From contig DFJF01000005.1 in the NCBI GenBank assembly GCA_002372935.1, positions 12,736-76,735 on the forward strand: a stretch of DNA of 64,000 nucleotides. Direction: 5' to 3'. A program made the translations under genes and the position numbers. Source of the stretch: Clostridiales bacterium UBA3678 (lineage in GTDB: Bacteria; Bacillota; Clostridia; TANB77; CAG-508). How positions within the stretch are numbered: the stretch's first letter is position 1; each line of letters begins with the position of its first letter. Below the pieces are notes generated by a model. That model did not search any database. It was not told the origin of the DNA and worked only from the letters and a program-made list of their open reading frames with translations. This document shows positions 18,474-26,011 of this stretch, one piece after another.

Positions 18474-19415
18474 TTACTTTATCTTTTCTATCTCTTCTTC
18501 TGTTAATCCTGTAACTTCTGCAATAAATTTTGCATCCATATTTTTTTTCTTTAAATTTCTTACTATCTCTTCCTGTTTTTTTGTACTTCCAATTTCTATT
18601 CCTTGCTCTTTTCCAATTTCTATTCCTTTGGACTGTCCAGTCTTATAGCCTTTATCATATCCAAAATCTTCTATCGCATGTTTGTCCCTTATATACTTTA
18701 ATCTCATCTCGGCTAACCATTTCTCATGTTCATCTGCACTGATGTCTTCAAGAATTTTCTGTGCTTTTTTAATTTCCTCTATATCTTCTTCTCTCATATT
18801 TTTATTCACCACTACTTTCGAACTTTTTATAAAATATAGCCAAGAATTTAATTTTTGGTTATCTTTTACTGCACCATTCTTTAACTTATTTAACTCTATT
18901 ATATAAATTTCCAACACATCTGTCAAGATGATTTTTCCGTATTTTTCTTCTCTTATGTTCCATTTTGTTACATATTCTGGAATTTTTTTAAATTTTTCTA
19001 AATTATAATCACTAATTAGAATTACAATTGTTCTTTTTAATTCATCATAATCTTGACCTTGCTTAATTCCTTGTGAATACATTTTACTCCAATAAAATAA
19101 TAATCTTTTTTCAATATTCTTTTTATCACAAATCTGCATTTCCACATTACATACAACATTGTCATTTAATCTTGCTTTTATATCTAGGATTCCTAGTTTA
19201 TCATCTAGTAAATCTTTATCCATTATTGGATTACAATCTAATTCTATTTTTTCTATTTTATCTGGAATTATTGAACTTAAAAAACTTTTTGTTATATCTT
19301 CATTTCCTGTATGTCCAAATATTCTTTTAAATACATAGTCATTTTTTGGATCTAATAATTTTATGATAATATCACTTCTCTTTCTGAATTTAATTTTTTG
19401 AATAAAATTATACAA
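18474..19415 (-). CDS. Rpn-family PD-(D/E)XK nuclease/putative transposase
   Basis: This belongs to the Rpn/PDDEXK_2 group of recombination-promoting nucleases, once called transposase_31. The N-terminal LLDPKNDYVFKRIFGHTGNE, the core GILDIKARLNDNVVCNVEMQI (the D..E.Q nuclease motif) and the C-terminal helical 'AEVTGLTEEEIEKIK' tail are diagnostic. Such genes are mobile and often multicopy. Start choice is unusual: only a TTG at 19415, with no binding site, is a standard start; an AGAAAGAGAAGTGAT sequence closely matching the anti-SD lies before an ATA at 19364, giving MKLLDPKNDYVF as in relatives if AUA initiates. The neighbour upstream is the prepilin-like gene. Confidence 0.88.
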   Translation of the reverse strand: MYNFIQKIKFRKRSDIIIKLLDPKNDYVFKRIFGHTGNEDITKSFLSSIIPDKIEKIELDCNPIMDKDLLDDKLGILDIKARLNDNVVCNVEMQICDKKNIEKRLLFYWSKMYSQGIKQGQDYDELKRTIVILISDYNLEKFKKIPEYVTKWNIREEKYGKIILTDVLEIYIIELNKLKNGAVKDNQKLNSWLYFIKSSKVVVNKNMREEDIEEIKKAQKILEDISADEHEKWLAEMRLKYIRDKHAIEDFGYDKGYKTGQSKGIEIGKEQGIEIGSTKKQEEIVRNLKKKNMDAKFIAEVTGLTEEEIEKIK

Positions 19416-19444
19416 ATTTAAAACATTTGAATTAAATTGTCTTT

Positions 19445-19473
19445 ATTTTACCATATATTTCCAAATGGGTCAA
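19445..19473 (-). promoter_or_regulatory. Predicted promoter of the Rpn-family gene
   Basis: TTGACC and TAAAAT hexamers are spaced by 17 bases on the minus strand, about 30 bases upstream of the TTG start and 80 upstream of the ATA candidate. Confidence 0.5.
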
Positions 19474-19545
19474 GAAAAATCTTTTGACATTTTTCGACAT
19501 AACTATTAAATTAATGATAAGTGATAAATGAGAAGACTTATTGAA

Positions 19546-19588
19546 AACCCTAGGAAAATCTTATATCATTTAAGATCTGCCTAGGGTT
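19546..19588. repeat. Nested inverted repeat in the 19.4-19.8 kb intergenic region
   Basis: An outer 9-bp arm pair (AACCCTAGG/CCTAGGGTT) encloses an inner 6-bp pair (ATCTTA/TAAGAT) with a 7-base loop. It lies between the prepilin-like gene and the nuclease gene in 385 bases of structured non-coding DNA. Confidence 0.7.
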
Positions 19589-19665
19589 AAATATTATTTT
19601 TCAAAACTTAATTCGATGGTGTATAATAAAGTGTGAAGATTTATAAAAGTTTTTACACTTTACTT

Positions 19666-19685
19666 GACACAGTCTCGACACAGTC
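19666..19685. repeat. Tandem 9-bp direct repeat
   Basis: GACACAGTC occurs twice, separated by two bases, within the non-coding segment downstream of the prepilin-like gene. It looks like a paired protein-binding site, but no partner is known. Confidence 0.6.
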
Positions 19686-19703
19686 GTTTCAAAAAAATTT
19701 TAT

Positions 19704-19747
19704 TTAATTTTCATTGGCTTCTTACGAAGCTTATCAATGAAAATTAA
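19704..19747 (-). terminator. Two-part hairpin downstream of the prepilin-like gene
   Basis: A 13-bp outer stem ending in ATTG/CAAT encloses a GCTTC-GTAA-GAAGC inner hairpin whose loop is of GNRA type on the minus strand. A run of seven T residues follows shortly on the minus strand, so it can serve as the gene's terminator. It is the third hairpin in the row after the stop codon. Confidence 0.7.
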
Positions 19748-19754
19748 TAAGGTA

Positions 19755-19776
19755 ACTTGTTATTTACATAACAAGT
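19755..19776. repeat. Hairpin 2 after the prepilin-like gene
   Basis: A perfect 8-bp stem ACTTGTTA/TAACAAGT encloses a six-base loop TTTACA (plus strand). The same loop occurs in the next hairpin, exactly 30 bases away. Confidence 0.75.
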
Positions 19777-19783
19777 AAACATA

Positions 19784-19807
19784 TTCTAAGTATTTACATA
19801 CTTAGAA
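19784..19807. repeat. Hairpin 1, overlapping the stop codon of the prepilin-like gene
   Basis: A perfect 9-bp stem TTCTAAGTA/TACTTAGAA encloses the loop TTTACA and includes the TAA stop codon. It directly abuts the GC-rich 3' end of the coding region. Confidence 0.75.
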
Positions 19808-19930
19808 AGTCGAAGCCAAGCGAACATAGAGCGTATTGCGTACGCCGTAGTTGCTCATACACCCATTACTGAAGCCCGCAATCCATGCGCCGTATTCATT
19901 GCCCTGCGAAGAAGACCAGTACCAGCTCTG
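19802..19930 (-). other. Putative variable region (VR) of a diversity-generating retroelement target
   Basis: These bases encode the last 42 or so residues of the prepilin-like protein. I count 61 G/C in the 120 bases 19801-19920 (51%), against 14 of 60 at 20701-20760 in the same gene. The residues SWYWSSSQ..EYGAWIAGF, then SNG and a YVRLASTF ending, match the C-type-lectin-like end of DGR targets. Most codons between Trp442 and the end finish in C or T (GGC, AAT, TAC, ATT, AGC, AAC, CGC, CTC), the NNY pattern left by adenine mutagenesis of AAY template codons. No template repeat or reverse transcriptase is in the window, so this is an inference. Confidence 0.7.
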
Positions 19931-21208
19931 TAAACCAAAATCACTGCTATAATTTGAAGTTGTTAATCCTTTTCCTTGTAGCATTACTCCAAATGCTGAC
20001 CATTCTCCACTTGATGGTACAAACCATCCCTCACTATATTTAGCTTGTATTAAATTCCACATATCATTGTCGTTTTTATCTCCATAACCAGCATCATTCC
20101 ATTTTGTTATCATTTTTTCTGTATTTTCCTTTCCTTTTCCAAATGCTGTTGATGTATATGTTGAGTAATCACTCATTTTACTAAATGCACTATAATACCA
20201 ATAATGACTTGAACTATCAAAATCACTTAATGACATTACATAAAATCTATCTGCTCCACTTGTTCCCTCTTTTGCACTTATTACTCCTTTTGTTCCATAT
20301 CCTGTTTTTGTATCTGTATATGACTCTTTGCTTATATAATATTCTTTTAGTCCACTTGTTACTGCTGAATAACTATAATTGCCATCATTGTCTGTCCATT
20401 TTCCTGTCCCATTGTGTGCTAAGTCTGCAAATATTATTCCTTCTACAGTATTTGGATTTCCATCTGTATCTGCATAATAGCCTGTATAATTTGGCTCTTT
20501 TTTTTCTATTACTGTAACCTTACATGTTGAGGAATATTCCTTGCCTTTCGCAGTACATTTTGCTGTTATTGTAGTTTCTCCTGTTGCTACTCCTGTTACT
20601 GTTGCTGTCGTATTACTTCCTGAAACTGTTGCAATTGATGTATTAGAACTTGTCCATGTAATATCTCCTGATATATTACTTAATGTTGCTGTTAGGGTCC
20701 CTGTTTTTGTACTGTCATCTGCTATATTTAATTTTAATGTTACTTTATCTAAATCTATTCCTGTTGTTTCTTTCATTTCTCCCCAGCTTATTCCTGCACT
20801 ATCATCTGCTGTATCTACAGTTCCTATTACTTTATATCCGCCATTTGTTATTGTTATTTTACCTGCATCTTTATCATATACTATTGTACAACCATGATTT
20901 TTTCCTTTAGATGTTATTTCATTTATTGCTGTTTCTAACTTTGTTTCAAATGTTTCATTTGTTCCATTTTTTGAAGCATACTTTTCTTCATAATATTCTT
21001 GCATTGCTTTGTTATATGCTAGTCCTACTTCATCTTTTACTGCTCCTATATTATTTATTGGTCCTGTTTTTTGAGCATTTCCTAATAATGAGTTATCTCC
21101 TGTTAACATTGCAATTGACACTCCTGCTAGAATTAACAACACAATTATTGTGATTACAAGTGCTATCAATGTTATACCTTTTTTATTATTTTTTTCTATT
21201 ATTTTCAT
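19802..21208 (-). CDS. Prepilin-like surface protein with Big_2 domain and C-type-lectin-like end
   Basis: This 468-residue protein starts with a type IV/type II prepilin leader: a basic stretch, then KGITLIALVITIIVLLILAG (residues 10-29), the usual cleavage and membrane-helix pattern with G-ITL. Residues about 150-240 are a bacterial Ig-like (Big_2) fold (VTLKLNIADDSTKTGTLTAT, ITWTSSNTSIATVSGSN, GETTITAKCTAKGKEYSSTCKVTV). The rest resembles TIGR02145/DUF1566-type, formylglycine-enzyme or C-type-lectin-like domains, ending at SSQGNEYGAWIAGFSNGC and YVRLASTF. It is presumably displayed on the surface or on a pilus. It has a consensus promoter and AGAGGAGG site. No other pilus gene is adjacent. 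Base composition changes abruptly in its last 130 bases. Confidence 0.82.
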   Translation of the reverse strand: MKIIEKNNKKGITLIALVITIIVLLILAGVSIAMLTGDNSLLGNAQKTGPINNIGAVKDEVGLAYNKAMQEYYEEKYASKNGTNETFETKLETAINEITSKGKNHGCTIVYDKDAGKITITNGGYKVIGTVDTADDSAGISWGEMKETTGIDLDKVTLKLNIADDSTKTGTLTATLSNISGDITWTSSNTSIATVSGSNTTATVTGVATGETTITAKCTAKGKEYSSTCKVTVIEKKEPNYTGYYADTDGNPNTVEGIIFADLAHNGTGKWTDNDGNYSYSAVTSGLKEYYISKESYTDTKTGYGTKGVISAKEGTSGADRFYVMSLSDFDSSSHYWYYSAFSKMSDYSTYTSTAFGKGKENTEKMITKWNDAGYGDKNDNDMWNLIQAKYSEGWFVPSSGEWSAFGVMLQGKGLTTSNYSSDFGLQSWYWSSSQGNEYGAWIAGFSNGCMSNYGVRNTLYVRLASTF

Positions 21209-21259
21209 CTTTTAGTTTCCTCCTCTTTTTACTTTTGTCTCTTTTCTCTCTTTTTTATT

Positions 21260-21288
21260 ATTCTACTAAAACCAAAAATTTTTGTCAA
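21260..21288 (-). promoter_or_regulatory. Consensus promoter of the prepilin-like gene
   Basis: TTGACA and TAGAAT hexamers on the minus strand are spaced by 17 bases, 52 bases upstream of the start codon. It is divergent from the amidase promoter 25 bases away. Confidence 0.7.
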
Positions 21289-21312
21289 TAGATTTTTTAA
21301 AAGAATTATTTC

Positions 21313-21341
21313 TTGTTTATTTTTTCTCATTATGTTATAAT
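21313..21341 (+). promoter_or_regulatory. Predicted sigma-A promoter of the amidase gene
   Basis: TTGTTT and TATAAT are spaced by 17 bases on the plus strand, 80 bases before the chosen start. Confidence 0.65.
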
Positions 21342-21420
21342 AAGTTTACTTTAATCAAAAAAGATAAATGTTTTAAATAAATTTTTTTACAAACAGATTA
21401 TGGAAGGAATGAGATTAACT

Positions 21421-22758
21421 ATGAAGAAAAAAACGCAAATAAGAATAATTGTAGTTTTATTTATAATCTTAATGATTTTCTTAATTTACACAAAAATAAA
21501 AAATGATCATAATAAAGAAGCTATTGCAGTCCAGCAAACCAAAGAATTATTTTCTTCTTTAGACCAAAATTATACTGCAAACATTAATAAATACATTATA
21601 TATGGTACACATTTTAATATCGAAGGAAATATAAATATTCCTAAAATTTCAGGAATATCAATATATTCTGTTGACCTAATTTTAAAAAATATTAATGGAG
21701 ATGAAATGAATTTAGGCTGTACACATAACTATAAAAATAGTGTGCTTTCCTTTTCCACAATAACTGAAATCAACAAAGGACTTGATTTAGAATCATTGTC
21801 TCAATCAAATTATTACCTTATACTTAAAGTAATCTATTCAAATGATGACATTAAATACTATTCTTTAAAAAATGATTCTAGTTATGAAAACACCACATAC
21901 TATACCATAACAAAAAAATCTTCAAATAATAAAATAGATATAAATTTTGATTCATATAATAATATTCCATATATGGGAATTTCAGTAACTCAGATTAATA
22001 AATTACCTGATGATGTTTACGATATCGTAATAGACCCAGGTCATGGTGGAAGTGATACAGGAGCTATAAATGGTAGTAATACAGAATCAAGTATTGCATT
22101 ACAATGTGCAAAAATTTTAAAGCAAAAATTGGAAAGCTCTGGATATAAGGTTTTCCTAACACGTGATGGAACAGAGTCAAGACAAGAACTTACTGCAAAT
22201 AGTGTGTATGATGAAAATGGTAGAGTAAACACAGCTCAAGCTTCACACTCTAAACTACTTATTTCATTACATCTAAATAGCACTACAGGTACAGTAAAAC
22301 AAGGTGGTGTTGAAGTCTTTTCTCCATCAAATTGCAATCTGGACTTTGCCAAACTTTTGGCAAAAAATATTGTCGAAAAAGCAAATACTTCTTATTCTGC
22401 TGTAGATACATATAAAAAATCTGATGGTGTTTATGTCAGAAATTTCACAAATGCAGATATTTTGGCTTTTAAAACAAAAGCTAAAAAAGATAACTATGAG
22501 CCATATAATATAACTACTTCTACTCCATATCTTTACATGATTAGAGAAACAGGTGGAATTGCTACAAATGCCTTTGTAGATGGTAGAAATAAAAATTACG
22601 GCACAAATAAATATTATAATTCTAATATTGGTTTGGAAAGCTATTTAATTGAATTAGGATATATGGTTAATGACACTGATTTACAAAATATTATAAACAA
22701 TAAGGACCTTTATATGCAAGGAATTGCAGATTCAATAAATTCATTTTACAACTCATAA
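21421..22758 (+). CDS. N-acetylmuramoyl-L-alanine amidase (Amidase_3)
   Basis: The C-terminal half (about residues 195-445) is an Amidase_3 zinc amidase, which cuts the bond between muramic acid and the stem peptide. It shows VIDPGHGGSDTGA with the first zinc histidine, ESSIALQCAKILKQKLESSG, VFLTRDG, and LLISLHLNS with the second histidine; IELGYMVNDTD near the end carries the catalytic Glu. Residues ~8-24 are a membrane anchor or signal. The middle domain (30-185) is unassigned. I chose ATG 21421 (MKKKTQIRI): the AAGGA site lies just upstream of an earlier ATG, and the still earlier ATG 21400 has no binding site. It is the first plus-strand gene and ends at a strong shared terminator. Confidence 0.93.
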   Translation: MKKKTQIRIIVVLFIILMIFLIYTKIKNDHNKEAIAVQQTKELFSSLDQNYTANINKYIIYGTHFNIEGNINIPKISGISIYSVDLILKNINGDEMNLGCTHNYKNSVLSFSTITEINKGLDLESLSQSNYYLILKVIYSNDDIKYYSLKNDSSYENTTYYTITKKSSNNKIDINFDSYNNIPYMGISVTQINKLPDDVYDIVIDPGHGGSDTGAINGSNTESSIALQCAKILKQKLESSGYKVFLTRDGTESRQELTANSVYDENGRVNTAQASHSKLLISLHLNSTTGTVKQGGVEVFSPSNCNLDFAKLLAKNIVEKANTSYSAVDTYKKSDGVYVRNFTNADILAFKTKAKKDNYEPYNITTSTPYLYMIRETGGIATNAFVDGRNKNYGTNKYYNSNIGLESYLIELGYMVNDTDLQNIINNKDLYMQGIADSINSFYNS

Positions 22759-22821
22759 CTCAGATTCGCCAAATACTATAAAACTTATGAACTATAATTA
22801 TAAAAATAAGGTACTAAAAAC

Positions 22822-22877
22822 ATTAAGTGAACCCAAATTATTAAACTTTTTTGTCTAATAATTTGGGTTCACTTAAT
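22822..22877. terminator. Bidirectional terminator between the amidase and DUF4364 genes
   Basis: A perfect 22-bp stem with a 12-base loop lies between two convergent genes. Short GTACT/AGTAC arms lie further out on both sides. This is one of the longest perfect stems in the window. Confidence 0.85.
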
Positions 22878-22892
22878 TAGTACTTCGTTTTT

Positions 22893-23420
22893 TTAGTTTA
22901 ATAAATCCATAATTTTTGGATATATTTCTTTTGCATGTTCTCTCCAATTGTCTGCTATCTTTTTTGCTTGTTCATTTGAACCTGCAAAAGTTTGAATTTC
23001 AAATATTTTTTTATTATTTTCTATTATTTTGCATTTTACTGTATAATTTTTTTCGTCTTCAGGAATATATTCTGCTGATATTGAATCTTCATTTACTATT
23101 TTCACAATCTCATTTTTAAAGACATTATCTGCTTTTAATTTTAATATACCTGGTAATACATCTATTGTAAGCTCTAATGAATTTTTTCCTTCTGTTGTAA
23201 TTTCATAAAAAGTTTGATTTTCTTTAGTGTAAGTTGCAACAAGCTTGGATGAAACAAGATCCATTAAAATATCTCGAAAATAAAAATAATTAATATCGTT
23301 TACTGCTAAAATAATCTTAAATAAATCATTATCTGTATAATCTCTATTTATTTTATTTAATGTATATAATATTAATACTTTATTTTCTGCCAAGCTATTA
23401 TCATTATAAACCTCTTTCAT
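22893..23420 (-). CDS. DUF4364 family protein
   Basis: This 175-residue protein matches DUF4364, a Firmicutes family with a winged-helix-like N-terminal half: LAENKVLILYTLNKINRDYT, LDLVSSKLVATYTKENQTFYEITTEGKNSL-type segments at residues 10-80. The second half (100-175) is an alpha/beta region of unknown role. It is probably a DNA-binding regulator, but no target or ligand is known for the family. It has its own promoter and GGAGG site and converges on the amidase gene. Confidence 0.85.
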   Translation of the reverse strand: MKEVYNDNSLAENKVLILYTLNKINRDYTDNDLFKIILAVNDINYFYFRDILMDLVSSKLVATYTKENQTFYEITTEGKNSLELTIDVLPGILKLKADNVFKNEIVKIVNEDSISAEYIPEDEKNYTVKCKIIENNKKIFEIQTFAGSNEQAKKIADNWREHAKEIYPKIMDLLN

Positions 23421-23448
23421 AATAGCCTCCTTACATTAAATTTAACTC

Positions 23449-23477
23449 ATTATATCATAAAAGAAATATCTTGTAAA
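23449..23477 (-). promoter_or_regulatory. Predicted promoter of the DUF4364 gene
   Basis: TTTACA and TATAAT hexamers are spaced by 17 bases on the minus strand, 29 bases before the start codon. Confidence 0.65.
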
Positions 23478-23498
23478 TACAAAACATATTGATTTTTT

Positions 23499-23548
23499 AG
23501 TCTTTTTTTCCAAAAAGACTTGTTTTTTTTGTGATTTTATAGGATAAT
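23499..23548 (+). promoter_or_regulatory. Promoter of the VirD4-like gene with abutting hairpin
   Basis: TTGTTT (23520-23525) and GATAAT (23543-23548) are spaced by 17 bases. A 9-bp inverted repeat AGTCTTTTT/AAAAAGACT (23499-23520) overlaps the first base of the -35 box, so it could be an operator or a minus-strand terminator. Confidence 0.55.
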
Positions 23549-23584
23549 ATATGTGTATGAACTCACTGTCAAAGGGGGATAAAA

Positions 23585-25924
23585 ATGAAATTACTAGATA
23601 AATTTTTAAAACACTTAAATGTAAACAGAAACACTTTTTTTACATATATTTTAACTTTAGTTACTGTTTATCTTGCAATAGACAGAATTGTTGAAATGTT
23701 AATTATGATATTCACAGGAATATCTTCAAATTATTGGGGACCTATTGCTTATACCTTTGCAATTGCCTGCCCGGTATTTGCTTATGCATTTTCTTGTAGT
23801 TCTTCTTATTCAGACACAAGAGCTGCAAAGGTAACATTATTTTACACATTTTTAATTGGCCTATACATTATTTCTTTATCTATGTTTGTACAATATCTTA
23901 ATGCAATTGCTTGGCTATTATTTATCTCTTCTCCAAGTTATGTAACAATAATTACAGAATTTTCAGAATTAGTTAGACCAGCATTTTGTGCTATATCTTT
24001 ATATTTGCCAATAGTCACAGTTTACCCATTTATCAAGTTTATTTTATTAAATCTTGATGATTCTCAAACAATTGCTAAATCTATTTGGGACTTTAAAGGA
24101 ATTGATTTGTCAGACAAAAAAGCAAAACATGGACCTTATGTATGTGATGTAACTTTATTTAAAGATTTTGACAATAGTAAAACCATGTCATTAGCAGAAG
24201 CTGGTAGATTCCAGTCAATGCTTGTTTGTGGTAGTTCTGGAAGTGGCAAAACTACTATGATTTTTGAGCCTATGATTGCACAAGACATAGAAAGAAAATA
24301 TTTCTTCAGAGAGGCTTCAAAAGAGCTTGGTTTTACTGCATTAAAAACAGGTATTGCAAATTTAAAAGCACCATATAGTAACGAATATTTAAATAAAAAC
24401 TTTAATCTAAATATGATTTCACCATCATTTGGAAAAGATACTTTGTTTAATACATTTGTCAAAAAAATGGTACTCGCATCATCACCTCATAATATTTACA
24501 AAAATTTAGGTATTACATATATGTCTCCAGACTATGATACTTTAAGTCAAGTTATGAGTATATGTGATAATTACAATATTGACTATAATTTGATTGACCC
24601 ATCTCAACCAGAAAAATCAATTGGATTAAATCCTTTTGTATATGATAATCCTACAAAAGTCGCAGTAATTATATCATCTACATTACAAGGAATCGTCTCA
24701 GATGAATCTGATGAAATGAAAGATTTATACAAAGAAGAAACTTCTCTACAAATTATAGAAAATCTTTCTATTTTGTTAAAATTAATTTATCCAAAAATGC
24801 ATGATGGTTCATTACCAAATATGGAAGATTTATTGGTTCTTCTATCTAATTTTGAACTAGTAGAAAAAATGGCTAAAATCTTAGAGGCAGATGAAGAACT
24901 TGCTAAAGATCATCAAATGGAACTTTCTTATTTTAAAAGGTCATTTTATGCTAATTCAAAAGCAAAAGAAGAAACAGAAAAAAATGCGAATCTTATTGCT
25001 GGAAGGCTTGAAAATCTTTTAAGAGCTCCGACTATAAGATACATACTATGTAACAGACACACAAATATAAACTTTGACTTAGCACTTGAAAATGGTGAAG
25101 TTACATTTCTATGTACAAGACGTGGAGATTCTGGAAAAGTTGCTCATAAAGCTTTTGGTCTTTTCTTCTTAATCTCTATGCAAAATTCAGTATTAAGCAG
25201 ACCAGGAAATGAAAATTCTCGTATTCCTCACTTCTTATATATTGATGAGTTTCCAGATTTTCTAAGTCAAGATACAGAAACCATGTTTACAATGTATAGA
25301 AAATATAAAGTTGCTACAACAATATCTGCTCAAAGTATTTCACAATTTACTTCTAGATTTGATAAAGGTACTTCAAGCACTATATTAGCAAATTGTGCTA
25401 ATAAAATATATACAGGTGGAAGTGCTCCTATCAATGAACTTGAATGGTGGTCAAATGAATTTGGAAAATGGAAACAATGGAAAATGGATCAAGATTTTGA
25501 TGGAAAAACAGGAACTATGGGCTCAACTTTAAAAAATCCTAAAGTTGAAAATGTTATAAAAATGCCTGCAGCCAGATTACAAACTTTAGGTCCAAATAGA
25601 TGTGGATATAAAATTTTAAATGATGGCTTGAAACATGAACGTGGTGAAGGAATTATGTCAAGAGTTTCATCAAAATACAAAGAAAAACACTCTGGCAAAA
25701 CATATAATTTTGCTGCATACTCTACCGGTACATCAGATATTTCTTCAAACGATAATGATAAAAAGAAAAAATTTAGGTTTGGACGTAAAAAAGATGATTT
25801 AAGTTTTAACGAAAATGAGAATGGAGAACTTGATCCAATAAAAAATACTCCTACTAAATATTCTTTTGATAATCAAGAGGGATCTATAGTAATAGATTTA
25901 AAAAATAATAATAACAATAATTAG
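23585..25924 (+). CDS. Orphan VirD4/TraG-like type IV coupling ATPase
   Basis: This 779-residue membrane ATPase resembles type IV secretion coupling proteins (VirD4/TraG/TraD), which feed DNA or protein to a conjugation channel. Four N-terminal membrane segments (about 17-160) precede the motor domain: Walker A GSSGSGKT at residues 216-223 and Walker B FLYIDEF at 550-556, with TTISAQSISQFTSRF after it, as in the family. The charged, Asn-rich tail (705-779) looks disordered. A strong AAAGGGGGAT site precedes the ATG. No relaxase, VirB4, VirB6 or integrase gene is adjacent, so whether it moves DNA, protein or something else is open. The nearest related hint is the VirB2-like protein encoded at 37.2 kb. 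Confidence 0.82.
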   Translation: MKLLDKFLKHLNVNRNTFFTYILTLVTVYLAIDRIVEMLIMIFTGISSNYWGPIAYTFAIACPVFAYAFSCSSSYSDTRAAKVTLFYTFLIGLYIISLSMFVQYLNAIAWLLFISSPSYVTIITEFSELVRPAFCAISLYLPIVTVYPFIKFILLNLDDSQTIAKSIWDFKGIDLSDKKAKHGPYVCDVTLFKDFDNSKTMSLAEAGRFQSMLVCGSSGSGKTTMIFEPMIAQDIERKYFFREASKELGFTALKTGIANLKAPYSNEYLNKNFNLNMISPSFGKDTLFNTFVKKMVLASSPHNIYKNLGITYMSPDYDTLSQVMSICDNYNIDYNLIDPSQPEKSIGLNPFVYDNPTKVAVIISSTLQGIVSDESDEMKDLYKEETSLQIIENLSILLKLIYPKMHDGSLPNMEDLLVLLSNFELVEKMAKILEADEELAKDHQMELSYFKRSFYANSKAKEETEKNANLIAGRLENLLRAPTIRYILCNRHTNINFDLALENGEVTFLCTRRGDSGKVAHKAFGLFFLISMQNSVLSRPGNENSRIPHFLYIDEFPDFLSQDTETMFTMYRKYKVATTISAQSISQFTSRFDKGTSSTILANCANKIYTGGSAPINELEWWSNEFGKWKQWKMDQDFDGKTGTMGSTLKNPKVENVIKMPAARLQTLGPNRCGYKILNDGLKHERGEGIMSRVSSKYKEKHSGKTYNFAAYSTGTSDISSNDNDKKKKFRFGRKKDDLSFNENENGELDPIKNTPTKYSFDNQEGSIVIDLKNNNNNN

Positions 25925-25970
25925 TTTTTATAATAACAAAAATAAATAATTTATCATAACACTAGCAACA

Positions 25971-26004
25971 AAAAAAACCACCAATTATATATGGTGGTTT
26001 TTTT
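25971..26004. terminator. Bidirectional terminator between the VirD4-like gene and rubrerythrin
   Basis: A CCACCA/TGGTGG stem extended by A7/T7 tracts (13 bp in all) with an 8-base loop provides a U-run in both directions. Confidence 0.9.
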
Positions 26005-26011
26005 AGTAAAA

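Noticed and set aside
19802..21208. DGR reverse transcriptase or template repeat inside the window
   Set aside because: I saw no protein with reverse transcriptase motifs (YxDD) and no near-copy of the GC-rich segment elsewhere here; the system, if real, is in trans.
18420..25930. A complete mobile element or ICE in the accessory island
   Set aside because: No integrase, relaxase, transposase with defined ends or att duplications was found; only an Rpn-type nuclease and an orphan T4CP-like gene.
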